A stretch of 64,000 bases of DNA from Symbiodinium natans (lineage: Eukaryota > Sar > Dinophyceae > Suessiales > Symbiodiniaceae), in the NCBI GenBank assembly GCA_905221605.1, contig CAJNDS010002378.1, forward strand, positions 221,001 to 285,000, read 5' to 3'. Position 1 is the first letter of the stretch; the number at the start of each line of letters is the position of its first letter. A model generated the notes under the pieces. It worked only from the letters and a program-made list of their open reading frames with translations. It was not told the DNA's origin and searched no databases. Of the stretch, positions 56,276-64,000 are shown one piece after another. A program made the position numbers and the translations under genes.

Positions 56276-56338
56276 GAACCCTAAACCCTGAGAACCCTAA
56301 ACCCCTCCTAAGTCCTAAACCCCCAAACCCTAAACCCC
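56276..56338 (-). repeat. CCCTAAA telomere-type repeats, imperfect
   Basis: Five or six units of CCCTAAACCC, CCTCCTAAGTCC and AAACCCCAA, the complement of TTTAGGG. The orientation is opposite to the array at 40.4 kb and at the window's end. The stretch 55899-56275 before it holds no recognised gene. Confidence 0.8.
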
Positions 56339-56984
56339 ACACGACCCGACATGGTTTGCACTCACCAGGGTGGCAGTCACTTCATGACACAATGGCTCAG
56401 GCGCTGAAATTCCGTTCAACTTTGTGAAGCAGGCAGGGCACTGGCAGAGCAGCTCTTTCTCACAGACCTTGACACAGCACATGTTCCTTTAGGCACATCT
56501 CGCCTATTTGCCAGAGCGGCCAATCAAAATTGCCAGGAACCCAGAAGGCCAACTACGTTCAGCTTGAGGTCTTGTAGCTTAAGTCAAAAACTGTCAATGC
56601 TTCACGATAAACATGGCCCATGAGCATTTCCAGGAGTGCAGTATGGAGATCCGTGATTCTTCTCGAGCCATCCTGAAGTTTCACTCACCTGCCAAGCCCC
56701 TTATCTCGCCTTGGAGGCCCTTTAAGAATCAAACTAGAATCAAACAAAACTGAGAAGGCCACTGTGAAAAAGTCCATGCACAGCACTTTAGAAGCTGTTG
56801 CCTGTTTGTTCTTGGACAGCCAGGATTTCAGATCGGTTCTTCTGCGCTGATGTCCACACATTGTCACATGTCTGCCACGGGCACTGCGAAGGTTTCTGTC
56901 CCCGAAAACGCAGGCCAAGCGCTCATCCAATCTTTATAAATGGCCTCTACCAGCAATTGCATACAGAGAAGATTCGCACCATCT

Positions 56985-57110
56985 GACCTCTGAATCCGAT
57001 GTTTTAAGGGAAAAATGGTGTTCACGCCGTCGGGGCCATGCTTGCAGGGGATTGAGGCCTTGAAGCCTCCGCACATGCGCATGATGAGCAAAATCCAGTG
57101 ATGCGTCCGA
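56985..57110 (-). CDS. Coding-like exon on the minus strand, unknown
   Basis: Read on the minus strand, bases from about 57100 down to 56985 give MRMCGGFKASIPCKHGPDGV then NTIFPLKHRI, with GC-rich third positions in the first twenty codons. This is one of very few minus-strand stretches that look coding. Splice sites are not clear and no family is recognised. Confidence 0.25.
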
Positions 57111-57605
57111 AGGTAGTGTTTACCGAGTTCAAAGGTCGGCGAAAGGCAAAAATTGAAGCTGCAAAGCTCTAATTGTAAATTGAGCTTTGTAACCAGTTCT
57201 GTTCTCCTCACTGCCCGGGAGTAAATTTAACTGAGCCCCTTCCAGCGATCCGCGATCCGCCTTAAGCGGGTTACTACCGGTTTTTGTGTCATTTGCGCTT
57301 GAGCTTCTTGTGAAAACAATGTCCGGCCAAAGCAGGGAGTCTTGATTGAAGCAGGCGGTTCCAACTTGCAGAGGCCGGAGTCTTCCAGACACTCGCTTTC
57401 TGTTGCTGGCTTCCGCCGCCATGGCTGCTCCAAATCGACAACCTTGAATGTCGGGTCTCACTCGTGAGCACTGGTTTTGGCCCTCTCTGGCCCAAATAGG
57501 ATGGAGTTGAAGCTTAGGAAGGCCCTGCTGGCCCTGTGCAGCCTTTTGACCGGGTTTCTGCTTATCTGGCCCAGACTATAGGCTTGCGAATGAAGTTTGG
57601 TTTCT

Positions 57606-57950
57606 AGCAACACCCTAAACCGCTAAACCTAAAGCCTGAAACGCCATAGGCCTCATCACGACCATAAACTACGCAAACGACAAAATGCAGTAGGATGTTC
57701 TGGACCCGGTTCTCCCTAAACCCTAAACCCAACCCCAGAGACTCCCTGGAGTGCCCAGCCCTGGAGTGCCCAATCCCAGAGTCTCCCTGGCGTGCCCAAC
57801 CCCAGAGTCTAAGCAAGAACTAAGAAAGCGTATTTGAATCAATGTGTCTTTGTTTGAAAACCCTATTTGCGCTCTTTCCTTTTAACGAGGAGCAAGGTGG
57901 GGATGTTCGAAGTTAAACAATTTAAGCGAATTTCCTATCAACAGACTAGA
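57606..57950 (+). repeat. Telomere-associated dispersed repeat, copy C
   Basis: Starts with CCCTAAACCGCTAAACCTAA and later CCCTAAACCCTAAACCC (57714-57730). It continues with CCCCAGAGACTCCCTGGAGT units, and after a unique ~60-bp stretch ends GGTGGGGATGTTCGAAGTTA with TATCAAC at about 57938. The minisatellite and end motif match copy B; the CTCGCCCGG block is missing. Confidence 0.7.
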
Positions 57951-59039
57951 CCGTACCAGCGCCGTGCCAAAAAGAGCACGACGGAATCGTGAACCATGCA
58001 GCGCTCCGCTTCAAACTGTTGTTCGAGATGCCTTCAACGGATACACTCGATGGGAGGCATTGATACGGGCGTTTGCACTCTGGACCCTTGATGATGAGGG
58101 GGCATCATGGGGCATCCTAAGGTCCACGTCGGCATGGAATTGCCATCCATAGCGCGAGCGGATGGCGTCATCACTCCCCTGGAGGCATCTTCCAGCAACT
58201 GTGGGCAAGAGGAGTGCAGAAGTGAATAATCCTAAAGCTTCAGAGGGTCCCCGAATTATTCCTTGAGTCGATTTTTTGGCAGGGAAGGCTCCTCGGTGGT
58301 TGCGACACCGCCGTCGAGATCAAACCACCGCCTCCAACCGGCAGCGTACGGACTGCTTGGTTTCAACATGTGACAAATTTTCATACTGTAGTGGTTTAAA
58401 GCTTCAGGAGGTACGACTCGCGCGACTCACTGAGCCCAGAACAACACCCAAAGCCTGTACATAGTCTTTGTACTGCGAAACCTTCCCCCCCCCCCCCGCC
58501 CTCCCTCCCCTCCGCATGAATTCCTGAGCCTTTAAACCAGGACCCTCACAAGGGGCCCAGCTTCCATTATTGGCAGAAAACGCTGGGCGTGGCGGTCGGG
58601 GGGCTGTCTCATAATTCGAAAGCTTCTTTCGTAGCATCTTCAGCCCCACACCTGAAACTCTGAACCGCCAGCCTCACGACTCCTTCCGACAGACGTGGGT
58701 CGTCGAGCTTTCGTGACCCTGATCTCAAGTTGGGTCAAATTGACAACCTCCAAAACGAGCTGGGGACGCAACTGGCCAAATAGCTTGAACATTGAGTTTC
58801 TAGTGCGACTCGTTCCCGCGAGGCCTGGGGCTTGTGACAGGGGCTAGTGCCGCTAGTGGCCACCCCTCCCGCTCTTACGCACACTTCAAGGGCACCTTTT
58901 TGCAAGCAATCCAGCCCTTGGCTGCGCTAGATCAAAGTGATAGCCTCTGTTGAGCAGCTGTTTTCTTCTGCCAGCTGTTCTAGCCCAATGTTGTTATCAA
59001 TGTCACGCGCATCTGCCGCTCTTGCACTAAGCCACTCAG
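57951..59039. other. No recognised gene
   Basis: A C-run lies at 58486-58498. Short frames on both strands lack motifs. Confidence 0.4.
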
Positions 59040-59122
59040 AAGATCTCATCACTGTCAGGACGGGGCTTGGCTCCTTCAAGTACTTTGGAGCAAAGTGGGA
59101 TCTCAATGAATACTACGACGAG
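59040..59122 (+). CDS. Coding-like exon with strong splice sites
   Basis: After a CAG acceptor the frame reads DLITVRTGLGSFKYFGAKWD then LNEYYDE and ends at a GTGAGTGG donor. A possible next exon near 59195 reads DVDNFKTCPVERCGG, but the phases do not match the best acceptor. It is aromatic-rich and likely real, but the family is not recognised. Confidence 0.45.
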
Positions 59123-60111
59123 GTGAGTGGATGGGGTAGAAGGGGGGCATCCGGGCAGTTTGCACAGCTTGCACTTTCCGTGGTAGGAAGGTGACGTGGA
59201 CAACTTCAAGACGTGCCCAGTCGAGCGGTGCGGTGGCATGTGAAAACCTGGGCTTCCGTTACTATCACACCTTCTCTCATGTCTGAAGCTTTCGGGACTT
59301 GCCACCGCTCTTGTCTTCAACATTCTGCGCGTCAACTTGTTCCCGCTCGTAGTGACATGCTGCGGTCATGCTTTTGGGAACGTTCGTGTGTGCCGTACAA
59401 GTGTACAGACAAAGGCCCACAGTTGCTTCTGCTGCTCGGCTGCCGCGACACTGCAGCATCCAAACGTGACTGTAGAATCTGAAACATCTAGAATGCAGGG
59501 CGCAGTTTCTTCTATGCACCTTTCTGAAGAATGGAAGTCCCAGCTCGAACGCTTTGTCGGATGTCTTTCCGCAAGGGAGGCTTCTCACGGAGATTGCGAG
59601 ACGCGAAGCCATATGTCGTAGGTACGCAAAGCACTTGAACGTACTGTACAGAAGCTACGCGTCTTGGCTGCAACGAGCTTGGTGAGAAGAGAGGCCGCAC
59701 CAACGATTGCACATGATTTCAATTCAAGAGTTTCACCATTCTGCCGTGCTGTGCCGCGGTCGGCCAGGACACCATGCAAGATTTCAGCTTCGAGGATTTT
59801 GGTTGCTGCCTCTGTACCGGTAAGCCAGGGTTTGATCTGAGTTGCCATTGCGGTGTTTGATCGACCAGCGTTTCATGGCTCATCTCGCGAATTTCGCGCG
59901 CCGGGCCCCTTAAGGCCTATCACGGGAGGAAAACGCCTCCTTGGATCACCGGTGCCGGCTCCTCTGTGAGGCCAACGTTGAAACGGTAGGGGGCCGTAGG
60001 GGCTGCTGAGTGCTGGGACACACCATGGGGACACTGCGCGGCTTTTTTTGGTGCTGGTAGCCTGTCAAGCACAATTTGGCTTTGCCTCCAGCTGCCTTGC
60101 AGGCACACAAG
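59123..60111. other. Between unknown exon and ketosynthase
   Basis: A coding-like run (MHLSEEWKSQLERFVGCLSA, about 59515-59575) may be an exon. Nothing else is recognised. Confidence 0.35.
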
Positions 60112-61690
60112 CTCGCGCTTTACGAAGTCCAGGCAGGGTTGCTCCCATCTCGCTGTCATCACTCTATTGCGAAGAGTAGCACCCCTAGGCTTCGGATGCC
60201 ACCTTCAGGCTTAAAATTCAGCTTCCTGTCCCAGGAGAGCGATGTGACGCAGGGCAGGCCCTGGGGCCTCTACGCCGGAATGTCAGGTGCGACGGACTAG
60301 CTTTGGCGATGCATCGAGGCAGTTCCTGTCGCTTAAGATCGAAGGAGTTTTTCGTCCCGTAAAGTCCCGGGCCGGATGAGGTGAGCCCACTTCACATAAG
60401 CTGACCACCTGAGATCAAGCAAGGCCAGCAACAAGATTGGCACTTCATGAGCGGCGAGGCAAAGATCAACAAGCCCTTTCCTCAAGCCCACTTGCTGTAA
60501 ACCACACACGTCTCCTGGATGCTAGCTTCTGAGGCACACCTGGGCCAGTTCCTCCATCTCTGCGCTCGTCAGCAGGCGCGTTGGACTGTGACGGCGCTCT
60601 GCGATGGGCACTCTTGCTCTGGGCATTCTGCAGATTCTGCAGGTGCTCCTATGGCTTGCACTTCACCGGGCCCGCGGTTGCCATCGACACGGGCGAGTCC
60701 TCGGGCTTGATCGCGTCAGATGCTGCTGCCGGGCTCTCCCAGCATTATGCAGCATTCGTCCCAGAGTACGCACAAAGAGCGCTCCAGAGATTTCGTTTGA
60801 GGTGAGAGCCTTGCGGGAGGGCGCCTGCCAGACTGCCTTTGCGAGTTCTGCGAGCTGGATATCGGTCCGCCACGCACCGTTTCTGCGCACTGGACACAGC
60901 ATCAGACAATCGGGCATCTGGTAGCACGCAGACTGACGATGTCCATGGCAAATCGCAGGTTCGTGGTGTTGGTAGAGTTCAGAACGACAATTCCGCCAGA
61001 ACCCGTATGAGCTCATCACTCTCTGCGCTGCTGGCTTCATCTCCAAGTCTGGCCAAACTCGGGCTTGCGCCTCTGCTAGGGCGCTAGGAAGAACGGCCGC
61101 GACCGCAGAGCTTGCCAATTGCCACGCATGGCTCTCCAGGTCTTCGATGAAACGTCAGACGGCTACACCAAAGGTGAAGGCAAGTGCGGAGTGTCCGTAC
61201 GGGCTTGTCTTGTGCATCACGCGGTCATCCCAAAGATCACCAGGCGTGGTGACACTTCTCCTCCGAAGACACAAGGATGAGTTGAAGGCCAGAAATTGCC
61301 GCAATGTTGGCACGCGATTTGCTCCATGAATTGTAAGCGCTGGGAAGAGTTAAAGAGCTCTGGGTCACACATGACCCCTTGCCTGTTCTGCAATGTAGAA
61401 GTCTTCGCGACTTTGATGGCGTAGCGGCTTCGATTATGTGTTTGCCAGGACCAGGATCTTCGGGCCGTGCCCGATGCCAGAGGCCTCATTCTAGGTGCGC
61501 CCCATGAACACGCTGAGCTACGCTGAGCTACGCTGAGCTACGCTGAGCTTGAGCGCGTGAGAGCCAGGGGCAGAGGCGCGTCTATCGGTTTTTTATGATG
61601 CAGGTTCCGGCGTCAACAACAAGGGCCAAAGCTCTAGCCTGGGGTCCCCAAGCGCCAGGGCCCAAGATTTTGTCGTCGCCGCGAGAGAAA
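60112..61690 (+). CDS. Polyketide-synthase-like ketosynthase, multi-exon
   Basis: A beta-ketoacyl synthase (KS) domain, which in active form condenses acyl chains in polyketide or fatty-acid synthesis. Exons in fold order: from 60112 AHKLALYEVQAGL; 60235-60286 QGRPWGLYAGMSG, matching the tGxxxG region; from 60643 CSYGLHFTGPAVAIDTGESS then GLIASDAAAG; 61000-61062 ELITLCAAGFISKSGQTR; 61140-61196 VFDETSDGYTKGEGKCGVS; from 61604 GSGVNNKGQSSSLGSPSARA then QDFVVAA. FDxxxDGYxxGEG and VNxxGxSxSLxxPxxxAQ are diagnostic KS motifs. The active-site box, normally DTACSSSL, reads DTGESSGL, so Glu stands where Cys should be. The catalytic HGTGT box was not found downstream. Intron 61063-61139 is GC-AG and phase 0. 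At least one exon between 60300 and 60640 was missed. Inactive, decarboxylase-only or decayed gene are all possible. Confidence 0.75.
61508..61550. repeat. Short tandem, 10-bp GCTACGCTGA x 4
   Basis: Four perfect copies, located in the intron before the last ketosynthase exon. Confidence 0.9.
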
Positions 61691-62100
61691 AGCCTTGTGA
61701 AAGGTCTCGTGTTCAAACAGTGTGTTTAGAATGTGTTAGAATCAACCAGAGTGTTAGCGTATTTAAAGTTGAAAGAGTGTCTTTTGCGCCAAGGGACCGG
61801 CCATCCAAGACGTGATAGGCAGGGTCGCGATCTCGGTTCCTTTCCGCCCAAGTGCTCTCACGAGTGCAGGACTCACAGGTGAGTGGTGGCTGGATGGGCA
61901 TGTATCAGGTTAGGTACATCTGGTGGCATCTTCGCATTATCGGTCGTTTTCATATTATATGTATCCAAATTTGCCAAATGCCTTTGCCCAATGTGAGTTG
62001 CCGGCCCTCGCGCGGCTAACAGAATCCTAGAACTCAAGAGCGCAAATCTAATGGGGCTCGCCCGCAGATGGCTTCTCGGGTTACCGAGGCATCGCGGGAC

Positions 62101-62265
62101 GCGAACTCCCCCATCTTCCTGATGGATACCATCGAGGCTTCCTTCTTCGTGGCAGCGGTGCAGACAGGGGCGCTTTAAGCTTTCACTTGCCAGGCCAGCG
62201 CATCTGGCGACAAGTTGTCCGACCAGATGGAATTGATGGCAGTGGCCTCGCTGCGTTGCAAGTAG
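62101..62265 (+). CDS. Two coding-like exons downstream of the ketosynthase
   Basis: About 62101-62169 reads ANSPIFLMDTIEASFFVAAV, ending near a possible GC donor. Exon from 62194, after CAG, reads ASASGDKLSDQMELMAVASL then RCK before a stop. Both have strong G/C third positions. They may belong to the ketosynthase gene or to another. They carry no recognised motif. Confidence 0.4.
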
Positions 62266-63146
62266 CCGAACCTGAGAGTCCTATGGTTCTGCATCCCTGC
62301 ACTACTCGGAACACATGGAGCGTCCACAGCTAGATACAGGATGATACAGGATGCTTGGCACCACCTAGTAAGTAGTACAGAATTGTGAAGGGAACGGACC
62401 ATGACCTCCTAAAGGAAGTGAGGACTTCATGTAACTTGCTCTTTGTGCCTTGCCTTGAGGTTCTCCACAGGAAGTTGGCGCACCAGGAGTGTAGCCATGG
62501 CTTGTTCTGCATTCTCTTGCATTTTGTGGACACGTCTGTGTTTCGTAGTGCGTGATACTGGTCTCCCGACTCTCCGCAGCCGTTGCATCAATCAAAGTCC
62601 TGCAGCCAACACTCCAGTGACTCCAGTGGACTCCAGTGGACTCCAGTGTTGCTTGGAGGGCACATGGGGAGATCTTTGTGGGCATTGCGGCTTGTGCACC
62701 TGCAAGGAAGAATTTTCAGCTGCAAGGCCATGTGAGCATGTGCATACCACGGTACGTCGGCAACGTGTCTAAGGCTTGTGGGATTCTTTGGCGACTGGGT
62801 TATGATGCCCGGGACTTACGAGGCAGGAATGTCCGGATGTGGTCGGTGTCTCTGCCGTCGAAGGTCAACAAGTCCGATGCCAGTGAAGCCCAAGATGCAA
62901 TGTCGTCCTAGCCAGCCGGGCACCCACAAGAAAAGCCCTGGGATTGCGACATAAAACGAGGCGGGCCAACAACCTGAAGCCTGAAGCCGATCTGTAAGAA
63001 AGCGCCCCCTAAATAAGAGAAAACCGCCTGAACCTGAAGCCTCCTTCGACCGAGAAGAGCTGCAGAAGGGGAGTGGGTTGGCGTGGCAGTATGGAGGTGC
63101 CTGCACTCAGGCCTCTTGAGGGGTCCTGTGTTTTGAGCTCGCTCAG
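62266..63146. other. No recognised gene
   Basis: A short GACTCCAGTG tandem (about four units) occupies 62615-62650. Several short frames lack motifs. Confidence 0.4.
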
Positions 63147-63660
63147 GTTCTCGAAGACGAAGCTCTGCCGATTTCAGCTTCTGGGCATTTGCACCAAAGG
63201 CCACTGCACTCTTTTGCACATTTTGCACCTCTCAATCGTTGAATCGGGCTGGGCAGAGTGCTTAAAATCTGACGCTGTTGACCAGGTCTGCTATGTCCGT
63301 TTGCACATGGAGAGGAGGAGCTGAAGCCCTTGCCGGCGCCTCACACTTGTGAGCCCCACGGCTAGGAGCAAGCCACAGCAGAAGCAGGAGCAGACCCAGC
63401 AGAGAGTTTGTACACCACTTGCCCGAATACTTGCAGGCCGGACTTGCGCTGCACAAAGCTATGCAGGCAGCTCCTGACCGAGGGACAGCCTGAAGCCTGG
63501 CCGGGAGTTGGGGAAGAGTTACAGGGAAGCTTAGGGTGTCTAGGGCTTTGTGAAGTGAGTGCCTATGAGTCCCTGGATCTCTGCTACCAGAACGAAGAGC
63601 CGGAGCCGAGGTGCACAACCCCCAACTGCAGCTATGCGCACAGACGTGAAGAGCTTCGCA
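63147..63660 (+). CDS. CCCH zinc-finger protein, multi-exon
   Basis: CCCH fingers bind AU-rich or other RNA elements and often control mRNA stability. Exon 1, after CAG (63146), reads FSKTKLCRFQLLGICTKGHC then TLLH, a complete finger with spacing C-x7-C-x4-C-x3-H. Exon 2 (from 63437, after TTGCAG) reads PDLRCTKLCRQLLTEG, the linker and first half of a second finger. A third exon reads RCTTPNCSYAHRREELRSA, the second half with the YAH...EELR ending usual for this family. The intron between exons 2 and 3 therefore splits finger two. The exact third-exon start is uncertain (63591 or about 63613). The gene could continue beyond 63660; telomere-type repeats begin 70 bp later. No minus-strand alternative is credible. 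Confidence 0.75.
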
Positions 63661-63729
63661 GTGCCCGAACCCCAGGGGAAGGGGAAGGAAGGGAAGCCTC
63701 CATAACCCCCTGGTGTGTCAGACCTAAAG

Positions 63730-63778
63730 TTTAGGGTTTAGGGTTTAGGGTTTAGGGTTTAGGGTTTAGGGTTTAGGG
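63730..63778 (+). repeat. TTTAGGG telomere-type array, 7 perfect copies
   Basis: Seven uninterrupted TTTAGGG units. TTTAGGG is the Arabidopsis-type telomere repeat also reported for dinoflagellates. Unique-looking sequence continues past it, so this is an interstitial array. Confidence 0.95.
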
Positions 63779-64000
63779 AAACGACCGCAAGAATCAGAAA
63801 CCACAAAAACATAAACTGAACATCGGAAAGGGGCCATGGACGGCGAGGGCTGCAGCGCCAGACCTTCACGGGAAATCAATAATCTACGAGTCAAAAGTAA
63901 GCATCAGAAGCTGCACATCAGAAACAGGGCGCATCAGACACTGTGCATCAGAAACCTGCGTGTGACAGAAATCGCGACCCGGAAACTTCGTAGCAGACAT
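63779..64000 (+). repeat. CATCAGAAACTG-type repeat, copy 2
   Basis: From about 63900, GCATCAGAAGCTGCACATCA is followed by GAAACAGGGCGCATCAGACA and further units, matching 43318-43397. An earlier single AATCAGAAACC lies at 63791. The sequence between is unremarkable. Confidence 0.7.

Noticed and set aside
62101..62175. IEASFFVAAVQTGAL considered as a degenerate ketosynthase HGTGT box
   Set aside because: The resemblance is limited to a few residues, the expected Gly and Thr are absent, and the downstream exon does not look like a ketosynthase.

Overview
The window looks like nuclear DNA of a dinoflagellate, most likely a symbiodiniacean or close relative (inference). The reasons are: very short exons split by 60-150 bp introns, many with GC-AG rather than GT-AG borders; coding signal on the + strand almost throughout; pentatricopeptide (PPR) exons with the VSYNSVINACA signature; TTTAGGG-type telomere repeats scattered internally; and long simple-sequence tracts. 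No bacterial-style operon, phage, plasmid, rRNA or convincing tRNA is visible. Most open frames longer than 60 codons are chance frames; real exons were picked out by motif, GC-rich third codon positions, and flanking splice sites whose phases agree.

Layout. 0-7 kb: dispersed repeats, an AT-rich repeat island, an ankyrin-repeat gene (3.4-4.2 kb), a PPR remnant (4.2-5.0 kb) and a ~1 kb field of decayed TTTAGGG-like repeats (5.9-6.85 kb). 7.5-10 kb: PPR exons followed by a catechol-O-methyltransferase-like gene whose first five exons join in phase. 11-25 kb: repeat-rich sequence with isolated coding-like exons of unrecognised families. 25.3-26.1 kb: an FHA-domain gene. 26.7-42.7 kb: pieces of a SNF2-family, Rad5/SHPRH-like protein with a RING between its helicase lobes, in correct order over 16 kb. 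Between those pieces lie long purine and poly-G tracts, a multi-pass membrane-protein gene (35.7-36.7 kb) and a nearly uninterrupted type II membrane GT61-like glycosyltransferase gene (38.25-39.99 kb). 43-49 kb: short tandem repeats, a multi-exon gene of unknown family (44.4-45.4 kb) and dispersed repeats. 49.0-52.1 kb: a PPR gene in which most exons carry half of a repeat. 53-59 kb: sparse coding-like exons and a third copy of a telomere-associated repeat. 60.1-61.7 kb: a polyketide-synthase-like ketosynthase whose active-site Cys position reads Glu. 63.1-63.7 kb: a CCCH zinc-finger gene next to seven perfect TTTAGGG copies at the window's end.

The genes do not form an obvious pathway. They are a typical mixed dinoflagellate set: organelle RNA-binding PPR proteins, small-molecule methyl transfer, polyketide or fatty-acid type condensation, chromatin or DNA-repair factors, surface glycosylation, RNA-binding zinc fingers. 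The most notable observations are the repeat-unit exon structure of the PPR gene, the altered catalytic motifs in both the SNF2 protein and the ketosynthase, and a dispersed repeat that carries TTTAGGG units beside GC-rich minisatellites.
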